Source: Caldilineaceae bacterium SB0662_bin_25 (lineage in GTDB: Bacteria > Chloroflexota > Anaerolineae > Caldilineales > Caldilineaceae). Taken from it: a DNA stretch of 34,936 nucleotides. Below, in pieces: positions 24,186-32,262 of this stretch. The position numbers and the translations under genes were made by a program. The stretch's first letter is position 1; every line of letters starts with the position of its first letter. The notes under the pieces are model-generated. The model was given only the letters and a program-made list of their open reading frames with translations. It did no database searches and was not told where the DNA came from. Where the stretch lies: assembly GCA_009840225.1 (NCBI GenBank), contig VXOE01000384.1, positions 1 through 34,936 of the forward strand, read 5' to 3'.

Positions 24186-25085
24186 TCAAATCTTGAGGCC
24201 GCTGAGGACGACACCCTGAATGAAGTAGCGCTGGGCAGCGGCGAATAAGGTGATGACGGGCACAGTCATGATGGCTGCCGCGGCCATCAGCAGGTGATCG
24301 CGCGGGTCCCGGGTTTCAAGAGGAATATTCTGAAAGAAGCGGAGGCCGACGGCGGCAGTAAATAGGTCGACTCTGTTGAGGTAGATAAAGGGACCGAAGA
24401 ATTCGTTCCAGTCGCCCAAGAACTGCAGGATCGCAACTGTAGTCAGTGCGGGCTTCATGAGGGGCAGGAGCACGCCCCAGAGGATGCGGATGGGGGACGC
24501 GCCGTCCATGAGCGCGGCTTCGTCTAAGTCTCTGGGGATCGACATGATGAACTGGCGCAGGAGGAAGATCATGAAAGCGCCGCCGCCCAGCCAGGAGCCA
24601 ATCGTAAGTGGGACGTAAGTGTTGATGAGTTTTAGGTTGAAGAAGAGAACATATTGGGGAATGAGGGTGACCTGGGTGGGAATCATCATCGTGCCAAGCA
24701 TGAGGACGAACCAGACCTCCTTGCCGACGTAGTTGAAGCGGGCAAAGGAGTATGCGGTCAGGGAGCCGGTAATGATGACGCCCGGGATAGTGATCGCGGT
24801 GATCAGGAAGCTATTGGCCATCCAGCGTGCGAACGGTACGGAATTGAAGACCATGGCATAGTTTCCCCACTGTGGGACGGCGGGGAAGAGATGGGGTTCG
24901 AAGGAACGCAGCTCCTTCCAGGTTTGCAGAGAGCTTGAGACCGTCCAGAATAGGGGGAAAGCAAACATTAGAGCGGCGATGGTGAGAAGAAGGTACGTGA
25001 CTGCCCTCTGGGCACGATTGCGACCGCGTCGGTAAACATCGGCGCGGAGTTCGGTACTGGGCAGGCGTTCGATTGTTGCGGCCAT
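24186..25085 (-). CDS. Carbohydrate ABC transporter permease, MalG type (set B)
   Basis: A 299-aa inner-membrane permease of the carbohydrate uptake family (CUT1). About six transmembrane helices are visible, beginning AVTYLLLTIAALMFAFPLFW. The EAA loop that contacts the ATPase reads DEAALMDGASPIRILWGVLLPLMKPAL, near residue 190. The ending YFIQGVVLSGLKI is typical of MalG-like subunits. It is the last gene of the minus-strand cluster and follows its MalF partner by six bases. It should work with that partner and the binding protein encoded just upstream. No ATPase gene lies in the cluster, so a shared MsmX-like ATPase elsewhere is presumed. Confidence 0.92.
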   Translation of the reverse strand: MAATIERLPSTELRADVYRRGRNRAQRAVTYLLLTIAALMFAFPLFWTVSSSLQTWKELRSFEPHLFPAVPQWGNYAMVFNSVPFARWMANSFLITAITIPGVIITGSLTAYSFARFNYVGKEVWFVLMLGTMMIPTQVTLIPQYVLFFNLKLINTYVPLTIGSWLGGGAFMIFLLRQFIMSIPRDLDEAALMDGASPIRILWGVLLPLMKPALTTVAILQFLGDWNEFFGPFIYLNRVDLFTAAVGLRFFQNIPLETRDPRDHLLMAAAAIMTVPVITLFAAAQRYFIQGVVLSGLKI

Positions 25086-25091
25086 CTTCTC

Positions 25092-26036
25092 TTAGCTCCC
25101 GTAGTAGAAAACCCAGCGGCGTGAGAGTCGCAGTTGCCAAATGGTGAGGGATACGATTACGAATGCGAAAAACCAGGCCAATGTGGCAGCGTAACCCATG
25201 TTCCAATAGTCGAAGGCGTGACGGTAAAGGTGCAGGCTGTAGAATGTCGTTGCGAAACCAGGACCTCCCTCAGTGGCAACAAACGCCGCGGTGAAGACCT
25301 GCAGTCCGCCGATGACGCCAAGTACCATATTGAAAAAGATTGTGGGCGTCAGTAGAGGAATCGTTACGTGGCGCAGCTTGTGAAGCGCGGTTGCGCCGTC
25401 GATCGAGGCGGCCTCGTAGAGAGATTCGGGGATGCCTTGGAGGCCGGCGAGAAAAATGATCATGCGCGTGCCTCCCAGTCCTTGCCACAAGCCCATGATG
25501 ATCAGCGATGGAATCGCCCAGCGGCGGTCTCCGAACCAACCTGGCGGATCTGACCAGCCAAGGTCGATCAGCCACTGGTTGATAATGCCGAAGTCGGCGT
25601 GCAGCAGCCATTTCCAGAGGACGACCGAGGCAACAATAGGCACCAATGAGGGCATGAAGAATAGTGTGCGGTAGGTGGCGAGGCCTCGCAGTTTGGCGTT
25701 GAGGAGGATGGCCAGGAACATGGAACCAATGACGCCCAGGGGTACGCCCACGCCTGCGTAGTAGAAGGTACGGCCCAGTGACGTATAGAAGAGGGGATCG
25801 TCGAAAAACATCTTGACATAGTTGTCGAGGCCGAGCCATTCGGGTGGACTGAGAACATCGTACTTGGTGAAGCTCAAGTAGAGAGAGAAGAGCCCCGGGC
25901 CGAGAAAGAGCCCCAAGAAGCCAAGTAGCCAAGGGGTGAGAAAGAGATACCCGTAGAAGTTTTCCCGCCTCTGCCGCGATGTCGTGAGCATTTCTGAGAA
26001 GCCCGACAATCTCAGGCGGTTGGCCAGAGTCGCCAT
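25092..26036 (-). CDS. Carbohydrate ABC transporter permease, MalF type (set B)
   Basis: A 314-aa CUT1 permease. The first helix is YGYLFLTPWLLGFLGLFLGPG, and about six helices are present. The conserved loop LYEAASIDGATALHKLRHVTIPLLTP is the EAA motif. A short sequence FTKYDVLSPPEWLGLDNY follows the first helix, as in the sugar-permease family. It forms the permease pair with the MalG-type gene six bases downstream. It is separated from the upstream binding-protein gene by a 74-bp gap that holds a hairpin. The transported sugar is unknown. Confidence 0.92.
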   Translation of the reverse strand: MATLANRLRLSGFSEMLTTSRQRRENFYGYLFLTPWLLGFLGLFLGPGLFSLYLSFTKYDVLSPPEWLGLDNYVKMFFDDPLFYTSLGRTFYYAGVGVPLGVIGSMFLAILLNAKLRGLATYRTLFFMPSLVPIVASVVLWKWLLHADFGIINQWLIDLGWSDPPGWFGDRRWAIPSLIIMGLWQGLGGTRMIIFLAGLQGIPESLYEAASIDGATALHKLRHVTIPLLTPTIFFNMVLGVIGGLQVFTAAFVATEGGPGFATTFYSLHLYRHAFDYWNMGYAATLAWFFAFVIVSLTIWQLRLSRRWVFYYGS

Positions 26037-26055
26037 AGGTTACTCCGAGAGATGG

Positions 26056-26092
26056 GAGCGGCGGGCAGAGGCTGATATTCCGCCCACCGCTC
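26056..26092 (-). promoter_or_regulatory. Intergenic hairpin after SBP3
   Basis: GAGCGG-C-GGGC pairs with GCCC-A-CCGCTC, an 11-position stem with one mismatch and a 15-base loop. It lies between the stop of SBP3 and the MalF-type permease gene, without a T-tract. In binding-protein operons such hairpins often protect the upstream mRNA or reduce read-through, so that more binding protein than permease is made. Confidence 0.5.
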
Positions 26093-26110
26093 TGTAGTTG
26101 CCCTTGAATA

Positions 26111-27454
26111 TCAGGCCGGTTCCATATCCAGGACTGCCTGGATATTGTCGTTCAGGTCCTGCAGGCCTTGCTCGAACTCAACCGGCTGGTGGGGGTCGAG
26201 AAGGAGGTCGGTCCACTGCTGGACGGCTGAGGTATACTCGCGGCCGCGCGAGTTGGCGGGCGCGTGGGCGGGTATGCCGTTCTCAAGGCTCGAGATGAAC
26301 CACTCGTGGATCGGGTCTTCTTCGATGAGAGAGTCGACCACGTCGGGCCGCACCATGGCAAAGTTGCCGCCGACCAGGTTGAAGCCAAGGCTGCCGTCGT
26401 GGCCTGCGATATGCAGGAGGAACTGGTAGCCGACGTCGGCGTGGTCCTGCCCGGTGCGAAGGTTCCATGTGCCGCCGCGAAGCTGCGAGGGGTAGCGGCC
26501 GTCTTCGCGTGCCGGGAAGAGGATCTGCCCGGCCTTGGCGACGCTTTCGTCCTCGATCTGGTTGTTGAAGTTGCGAACGCAAAGGGAGCCGCACCAGTTC
26601 ATCGTCAGAAGGCCCGCCACAAGTGCGCCGCCGGCGTTGTCGATGTCGCCGGGGGCGGGGAGTACCTGGTCAACGACACCGAGGTCATAGGCCCAGCGCA
26701 TGGCTTCTGTGGCGTTGGCGTCTTCGAGGAGGAGACACTGGGTGCCATCCTCGTTGATGAGTGAACTGCCAAACAGTCGGCACAATACGACGACGGTCGC
26801 TTCATTATGGCTGATATTGAGGCCGAAGCGCTCACCTTCCACGTAGAAGGAGTGTGCCCACTCGTGGATCATGTCGATCGACACATCACGGCCGACCGGA
26901 TCCGGAACATCCAGACCGGCCTCTTCGACATGGACTGTATTGAGTACCAGCGTGTCGAAGCCTGCCCAGCCCCAGCTGGGGAAACCGTACAGCGCGCCCT
27001 GGTAGTATTGCAGGCTCATGAAGTGTTCGAACCACTGCCCGAGGTCGGTGCTGTCGGCGGCGACCAACTCATCGATGGGCATGATGATGTCTTTGTTGAT
27101 GGCGCGCCAGAAGTGGTAATGCGATGGGTCGAAGGCGATGATTTCGCCGAGGTCTCCGGCCGCCTGTGCAGCGTACATCTTGGCGTAATTGTCCTGCTGG
27201 CCGGAGCCGGCGAGCGGTCGCAGCTCGATAGTTACATCGGGATGCATTTCGGCAAAAGTTTCCATTCGCTCTTCGTTCCAGCCGCTGCCAATGCCGCGGA
27301 AGGTGTCCCAGCGCAGGTGGACCGGCTCCATGGCGGCGCCTTCGTCGGCCATGTCTCCTTCAGGGGCTGCCGGGGCGACACAGGCTGCAAGTGCGCCGGC
27401 GGATACTGCGAGAGCGCCCTGCAAGAATGAACGTCTTGATACGCGGTCTTTCAT
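26111..27454 (-). CDS. ABC transporter solute-binding lipoprotein (SBP3, set B)
   Basis: A 447-aa family-1 solute-binding protein. The N-terminus DRVSRRSFLQGALAVSAGALAAC combines a twin-arginine export motif (SRRSFLQ) with a lipobox (LAAC), so it is probably a Tat-exported, lipid-anchored protein on the outer face of the membrane. The mature part begins with a low-complexity acidic/Ala linker, then VHLRWDTFRGIG and a sugar-binding fold (FAEMHPDVTIEL, DNYAKMYAAQAAGDLGEIIAF). GGGAGAG precedes the start. It is only distantly similar to SBP1 and SBP2. The two permease genes directly downstream are its likely partners. Ligand unknown, probably an oligosaccharide or sugar acid. Confidence 0.9.
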   Translation of the reverse strand: MKDRVSRRSFLQGALAVSAGALAACVAPAAPEGDMADEGAAMEPVHLRWDTFRGIGSGWNEERMETFAEMHPDVTIELRPLAGSGQQDNYAKMYAAQAAGDLGEIIAFDPSHYHFWRAINKDIIMPIDELVAADSTDLGQWFEHFMSLQYYQGALYGFPSWGWAGFDTLVLNTVHVEEAGLDVPDPVGRDVSIDMIHEWAHSFYVEGERFGLNISHNEATVVVLCRLFGSSLINEDGTQCLLLEDANATEAMRWAYDLGVVDQVLPAPGDIDNAGGALVAGLLTMNWCGSLCVRNFNNQIEDESVAKAGQILFPAREDGRYPSQLRGGTWNLRTGQDHADVGYQFLLHIAGHDGSLGFNLVGGNFAMVRPDVVDSLIEEDPIHEWFISSLENGIPAHAPANSRGREYTSAVQQWTDLLLDPHQPVEFEQGLQDLNDNIQAVLDMEPA

Positions 27455-27505
27455 CTGTTTCTCTCCCAGGAGATATGACGGGTAAATGTGGTTTATGCTA
27501 AGAAT

Positions 27506-27540
27506 CCGCAGCCCAGGCTCCGTCGGGTCCTGAGCCGCGG
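27506..27540 (-). promoter_or_regulatory. Imperfect intergenic hairpin after SBP2
   Basis: In the 108-bp gap between SBP2 and SBP3, CCGC...GGCTC pairs with GAGCC-GCGG, with a 6-base bulge on one side and an 11-base loop. It lacks a T-tract. It resembles in position, though not in exact sequence, the hairpins after SBP1 and SBP3. Confidence 0.35.
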
Positions 27541-27562
27541 TAAGAAAAACTTGAGATCAGGG

Positions 27563-28888
27563 TTATGCCAGAGACTCCTTGTCCAGGACTTCCTGTACGA
27601 GGAGGTGGGTCTGCTCGACTCCCTCGTCGAATGTGGTCACTTCAGTCCACACAGCCTGGAGATTGTTGTTGAGCGTGTCTACGAACTCCAGCGTGCGGGC
27701 ATTGGCCGGTCTGTGCCACTTGCGAGGTCCATCAGGATATGTAGCGATGTGCTGGCGGAAGATTGGATGGACGGCGAAGAGCTCGTCGCTGTCCCAAACA
27801 TCGGCTCGGCCGCCAGGACTGCCGGCGCCAAAAAGGACATGCTCGATTCCATCCTCCTTCGTGGAGTAGAAGTCGAGAATCTGGAATGCTTCTGATGGAT
27901 GCTTGGAGTTACCCGTAATGCCGAAGGCGGCAGCAGACACCTGCGATCCCCTGAGTCCGGTCGGTCCGACGGGCCCGACGAGAACATCCCAGTCAAAGGT
28001 GATGTCGCCGGACTCCTTCTGGTTGTTCCAGCGCCCTACAAAACCCGTAGTCCAGTTGTATACGCCGACCGTGCCAGCGACGTAGTTGTTGAAGGTCTCG
28101 TTGCTGCACAGGCAGGGGTCGACTCCGTGAGTGAATCGTAGGTCATAGAGCCACTGAAGGCCTGCAATGGATTCTTCCTGGTCCAGCAGCGACTTCGTTC
28201 CTTCCTCGTTGATTGCGTCGCCACCGAAGATGCGAAGGTAGGAGGGGATGTGCTCCTGCCCAACTCCCATCGCGCGCACGCCCCAAACCTCAGGGGGCGC
28301 GGTGATCGCCTGACCAATTGTTACCAGGTCATCAGTTGTCCAGTCGGGTGTGGGGACTTCGGCGCCCGACTCTTCGATCAGGTTCCTGTTTATGTAATAT
28401 GCGGTCGTACCGAAGTGACCGTGATTGGGGATGGCATGCAGCTCGCCATTCAGGGTGAGTGCGGCAATTAACGAGTCCCAGAAGGGTGACAGGTCGAAGT
28501 CTTTGGCTGCGACTATGTCATCCAGCGGGATCAGTACGCCCTTTGCCTTATGTTCCGGCGGGTTGTTGAGGTAAGTCCAAACAACGTCTCCGACCGTTCC
28601 TGAGGCCGACAAGGCGTAGATCTTCGGGTACATCTCATTTCCGGGAAGTTCGTCAAACTCGAGTATCAGGCCGGGGTTCTGTTCTTCAAAAAGGTCTTTG
28701 CGGCTGACGTGCCAGTCGGCATGTGTACCCAAGCGTGTATGGAAGAGGAGCGTGATGGGCTCTTCGGAAGCCATGGCCTCTTCCCCATCACCTGACGGGG
28801 CGGCAGCTGGCACGCACGCAGACAGCGCCACGGCCGATGCGGCCAGGGCTCCCTGCAAGAATGAACGTCGCGAAACTTGCCTGTTCAT
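27563..28888 (-). CDS. ABC transporter solute-binding lipoprotein (SBP2, paralogue of SBP1)
   Basis: A 441-aa family-1 solute-binding protein with a Tat-plus-lipobox leader (VSRRSFLQGALAASAVALSAC). AGGAGAG precedes the ATG. It matches SBP1, the next gene upstream, over nearly the whole mature length, by eye at about three quarters of positions or more, including HTRLGTHADWH, DELPGNEMYPKIYALSASG and PTGLRGSQVSAAAFGITGNS. A CxC pair (DPCLCSN) is shared with SBP1 (DPCQCGD). Differences cluster at sites such as RAMGVGQ versus RSFGTGQ and YINRNL versus YHNKTL, so ligand preference may have shifted. It arose by tandem duplication and has no permease pair of its own beside it. Confidence 0.9.
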   Translation of the reverse strand: MNRQVSRRSFLQGALAASAVALSACVPAAAPSGDGEEAMASEEPITLLFHTRLGTHADWHVSRKDLFEEQNPGLILEFDELPGNEMYPKIYALSASGTVGDVVWTYLNNPPEHKAKGVLIPLDDIVAAKDFDLSPFWDSLIAALTLNGELHAIPNHGHFGTTAYYINRNLIEESGAEVPTPDWTTDDLVTIGQAITAPPEVWGVRAMGVGQEHIPSYLRIFGGDAINEEGTKSLLDQEESIAGLQWLYDLRFTHGVDPCLCSNETFNNYVAGTVGVYNWTTGFVGRWNNQKESGDITFDWDVLVGPVGPTGLRGSQVSAAAFGITGNSKHPSEAFQILDFYSTKEDGIEHVLFGAGSPGGRADVWDSDELFAVHPIFRQHIATYPDGPRKWHRPANARTLEFVDTLNNNLQAVWTEVTTFDEGVEQTHLLVQEVLDKESLA

Positions 28889-28933
28889 GGTTCTCTCCTG
28901 ATCGGTGTGACGAAATAAAGTGAAGGATCCCGA

Positions 28934-28975
28934 TAGGACGCGGCTCAGGTTCCTGCCATCCAGAGCCGCGTCCTA
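28934..28975 (-). promoter_or_regulatory. Perfect 13-bp stem hairpin between SBP1 and SBP2
   Basis: TAGGACGCGGCTC and GAGCCGCGTCCTA form a perfect 13-bp stem with a 16-base loop, the strongest hairpin I found in the window. It begins about 19 bases after the SBP1 stop and ends 46 bases before the SBP2 start. No T-tract follows on the minus strand, so mRNA stabilisation or partial attenuation is more likely than full termination. Confidence 0.6.
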
Positions 28976-28993
28976 AGCGGGCTCAAACCAGGG

Positions 28994-30325
28994 TCAGACT
29001 GGATCCTTGTCCAAGACCTCCTGGACAAGGAGATGGGTCTGCTCTACACCCTCTTCGAACTCCACTGCCTGCGTCCAAATTGCCTGCAGATTGTTGTTCA
29101 TCGTATTGACAAACTCAGAAGTGCGGGCATTGGCAGGGCGGTGCCACTTGCGCGGGCCTTCTGGATAGATCTCCTGGTGCTGACGGAAGATCGGGTGGAT
29201 GGAGTTGAGCTCATCGCTCTCCCAAACGTCCTTGCGGCCGCCTGGGCTGCCGGCGCCGAAGAAGACATGCTCGATGCCGTCTTCTTTCGTCGAATAGAAG
29301 TCCAGGACCTGGAAGGCTTCCGAGGGATGATCGGAGTTGCCGGTTATACCAAAGGCGGCTGCCGACACTTGTGAACCGCGCAGGCCCGTGGGTCCAATCG
29401 GGCCGACAACGGCATCCCAATCAAAATCCAGGTCGCCGTCGTTCTTCATGTTGTTCAAGCGACCGATCCATCCTGTCGTCGTGTTAAAGATGCCTACGGT
29501 ACCAGCGACGTAGTTATTGGCAACTTCGTCGCCGCACTGGCAGGGATCTATCTGATGTGTGTGCTGCAGGTCGTAGAGCCAGCGCAGACCAGCGATGGAC
29601 TCCTCCTCACCCAGCAAGGATTGTGTTCCTTCCTCGTTGATTGCATCGCCGCCGAAGATTCGCAAGTAGGAGGGGATGTGCTCCTGTCCTGTACCGAAGC
29701 TACGGACGCCCCACACCTCGGGCGGAGCTGTGACCGCTTGCCCGATTGTAATGTAGTCATCGACAGTCCAGTCAGGGTTGGGGTTCTCTGCGCCAGATGC
29801 TTCGATCAGGGTCTTGTTGTGATAGTAGGCGGTCGTGCCGTAGTGGCCGTGGTTGGGAATGGCGTGCAGTTCACCGTCGAGCGTGACGGCTTCGAGCAGG
29901 GAATCCCAGAATTGGGAGAGGTCGAAGTCTTTGGCCGCGACGATATCGTCCAGGGGGACCAAGACTCCCTTGGCCTTGTGTTCCGGCGGATTGTTGAGAT
30001 AGGTCCAAACTACATCGCCCACCGTGCCGGAGGCTGAAAGAGCGTAAATCTTGGGATACATTTCATTGCCCGGCAACTCGTCGATTTCGAGTAGAATGCC
30101 GGGATTCTGCTCTTCGAACAGGTCCTTGCGGCTCTTGTGCCAGTCGGCGTGTGTGCCGAGCCGCGTGTGGAATAGTACGGTGACGGGTTCTGTCGAAGCC
30201 TCCATCGACTCCCCGCCTTCACCTGCTGTGGGAGCAGCGGGCACGCAGGCAGACAGAGCCAGAGCTCCGGTTGCTGCCAGTGACCCAGACAGGAACTGAC
30301 GACGACTCACATTTTTCTTAAGCAT
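28994..30325 (-). CDS. ABC transporter solute-binding lipoprotein (SBP1, set A)
   Basis: A 443-aa family-1 solute-binding protein. ATG 30325 is chosen over the track's 30370 because a near-perfect AAGGAGGAG lies seven bases before it and the Tat leader then starts normally: LKKNVSRRQFLSGSLAATGALALSAC, with SRRQFL and lipobox LSAC. The mature protein starts after a Pro/Ala/Gly/Glu linker. It is the near twin of SBP2 downstream. The permease pair just upstream (MalG-type stop 60 bases before its start) is the probable partner. This order, permeases before binding protein, is the reverse of set B. Ligand unknown. Confidence 0.91.
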   Translation of the reverse strand: MLKKNVSRRQFLSGSLAATGALALSACVPAAPTAGEGGESMEASTEPVTVLFHTRLGTHADWHKSRKDLFEEQNPGILLEIDELPGNEMYPKIYALSASGTVGDVVWTYLNNPPEHKAKGVLVPLDDIVAAKDFDLSQFWDSLLEAVTLDGELHAIPNHGHYGTTAYYHNKTLIEASGAENPNPDWTVDDYITIGQAVTAPPEVWGVRSFGTGQEHIPSYLRIFGGDAINEEGTQSLLGEEESIAGLRWLYDLQHTHQIDPCQCGDEVANNYVAGTVGIFNTTTGWIGRLNNMKNDGDLDFDWDAVVGPIGPTGLRGSQVSAAAFGITGNSDHPSEAFQVLDFYSTKEDGIEHVFFGAGSPGGRKDVWESDELNSIHPIFRQHQEIYPEGPRKWHRPANARTSEFVNTMNNNLQAIWTQAVEFEEGVEQTHLLVQEVLDKDPV

Positions 30326-30385
30326 GGTTGACTCCTCCTTGGGAATAGGTGAACGTTCTGCGACAACCACTTCAATAGAATTGCA

Positions 30386-31312
30386 CTATCCTTTGATGCC
30401 GGACATCACAATTCCCTGGACCAGATAACGCTGCGCAAGGAAAAAGATGACAATTATAGGTGCAGTCATCATGACACTGGCCGCCATGAGAAGGTGGTAC
30501 TTTGGCTCAGTGTCATCGGCAAAGCCGGCGACGGCCTGGAAATAGCGAATGCCGATCGCCAGCGTGTACTTGGACTTCGTGTTGAGGAAGATAAATGGCT
30601 GGAGAAACTCATTCCACTGGGCCATGAAGGTCAGAACGGCGGCGGTTGCTGTAACGGGAATGGACAGTGGCATCAGAATCTGCCAGAAAATTCGTAGGTA
30701 GTTAGCGCCGTCTATGCGGGCTGCTTCGTCCAGGTCGATGGGAATGCTCATAAAGAACTGGCGCATGAGGAAGATGAGGAAGGCGCTGCCACCGAAAAAC
30801 GAAGGAATAATCAGCGGTCTGTAGGAGTCCAGCCATCCAATCTTCGCAAACATGAGGTAGAGAGGAATCAGGGTAACTTCTACAGGAAGCATCATGGTGC
30901 TGAGAGTGATGATGAACAACACGTCGCGGGCAGGGTATCGAAAACGGGCAAAAGAGTATCCGACGAGCGCGGCGGTCAGGACTGCGCCAAAGGTTGATAC
31001 AATTGCCACGAAGGTCGAATTCCAGGTCCAGGTCGCCCAGGACACGATTTCAAAAACTTTCGGATAGTTTTGAAACTGCGGAACCTCTGGAAGCCAGGTA
31101 GGTGGGAACCTGAACAGCTCGCCACCTCTCTTTAGCGAGGAGAGGACGGTCCAAACAAAGGGAAACATGAACACGGCCGAACTGGAAACGGCGATCAGAT
31201 AGAGGATTCCTCGGCCGATGGCGCGCTGGAAGGAAGCTGACTGGAAGATCCCGGCTGGATTTATTCCGCTCCCGGTCTGTTTTCGGCCTGTTGCGATTGC
31301 TTCGCCCGCCAT
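30386..31312 (-). CDS. Carbohydrate ABC transporter permease, MalG type (set A)
   Basis: A 308-aa CUT1 permease. ATG 31312 is used instead of the track's 31342 because GGGGAGGTG precedes it and its A overlaps the last base of the upstream stop (TGATG). About six transmembrane helices are visible, from ILYLIAVSSSAVFMFPFVW onward. The EAA loop is DEAARIDGANYLRIFWQILMPL, and the C-terminus YLVQGIVMSGIKG is typical of MalG-like subunits. It resembles the set B MalG-type protein throughout. The one-base overlap with the MalF-type gene implies coupled translation. Confidence 0.92.
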   Translation of the reverse strand: MAGEAIATGRKQTGSGINPAGIFQSASFQRAIGRGILYLIAVSSSAVFMFPFVWTVLSSLKRGGELFRFPPTWLPEVPQFQNYPKVFEIVSWATWTWNSTFVAIVSTFGAVLTAALVGYSFARFRYPARDVLFIITLSTMMLPVEVTLIPLYLMFAKIGWLDSYRPLIIPSFFGGSAFLIFLMRQFFMSIPIDLDEAARIDGANYLRIFWQILMPLSIPVTATAAVLTFMAQWNEFLQPFIFLNTKSKYTLAIGIRYFQAVAGFADDTEPKYHLLMAASVMMTAPIIVIFFLAQRYLVQGIVMSGIKG

Positions 31313-32262
31313 CAGTCCACCTCCCCTGCGTAATAGACCCATCGTCGCGACTGTCTGAACTGAACGTAAGTAAAGACGAACAAAACGAAGAAGAAGATCC
31401 AGGCCAGAGCCGAAGCATAACCCATTTCAAAGTACTGGAATGCGCGCGTGTAGATGTGCAATGCGTAGAACCAGGTAGAGTATGCCGGCCCGCCCTGGGT
31501 GGCGACGTATGCAGCTGCAAATACTCTCAGTGCCCCGATGATTCCAAGTACCATGTTGAAGAAAATCGTCGGTGTAAGCATTGGGAGGGTCACGTTTCGA
31601 AACTTGGCCCATAAGCCGGCGCCGTCCACGACAGCGGCATCGTACAGTTCCTGGGGAACCCCTTGCAGGCCGGCCAGGAAAATCAGCATGGTGTTGCCGC
31701 CGATTGCCCCCCACATTGCCATTATGATCAGACCGGTCATCGCCCAGTCCGGGTCTCGGAACCATCCCGGGGCGTTGTCGCTGCCGGTGATAGTACGAAT
31801 CCAATGGTTGATCGGCCCCACGTCGGCGTTGAAAATCCAGCCCCAAAGGACGGCGGCAGCGACGATGGGAGTTAGGTGAGGCAGGAAGAAGAAGGTTCGA
31901 AACCACGTCGTTCCCAGCAGTGCCTGGTTGAGGAGCATAGCCGCGGCAAGCGCGCCGATTAGTGAAAGCGGTACGACAATCAGCGCGTAACGGAAGGTGA
32001 GCATCATCGAGGGCCAGAAGAGCCGGTCTTTCGTGAAGATCTCGATGAAGTTCTTCAGGCCAACAAATTCGGGTGGGTTGACGATGTCGTAGCGGGTAAA
32101 GCTGAGGAAGCCGGAGGTCATCATTGGACCGATGATAAAGAGAATAATGCCAAGCAGCCAGGGCGACAGGAATATGTAGCCGGCGATTGCCTCTTTGGCG
32201 CGCAGGTTCCTCGTCCAACTGGGAAGTGGTATCCGTGCGCCCGCTAACGCTTTCGTCGTCAT
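31312..32262 (-). CDS. Carbohydrate ABC transporter permease, MalF type (set A)
   Basis: A 316-aa CUT1 permease with about six transmembrane helices, the first in IAGYIFLSPWLLGIILFIIGP. The EAA loop is LYDAAVVDGAGLWAKFRNVTLPMLTP. FTRYDIVNPPEFVGLKNF after the first helix is shared with the set B protein. Its ATG (32262) overlaps the TGA of the upstream phosphodiesterase gene in an ATGA junction, and its stop overlaps the next start, so three genes are tightly coupled. The phosphodiesterase link is the best hint to the transported compound, which may carry a phosphate or other ester. That is an inference. Confidence 0.92.
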   Translation of the reverse strand: MTTKALAGARIPLPSWTRNLRAKEAIAGYIFLSPWLLGIILFIIGPMMTSGFLSFTRYDIVNPPEFVGLKNFIEIFTKDRLFWPSMMLTFRYALIVVPLSLIGALAAAMLLNQALLGTTWFRTFFFLPHLTPIVAAAVLWGWIFNADVGPINHWIRTITGSDNAPGWFRDPDWAMTGLIIMAMWGAIGGNTMLIFLAGLQGVPQELYDAAVVDGAGLWAKFRNVTLPMLTPTIFFNMVLGIIGALRVFAAAYVATQGGPAYSTWFYALHIYTRAFQYFEMGYASALAWIFFFVLFVFTYVQFRQSRRWVYYAGEVD

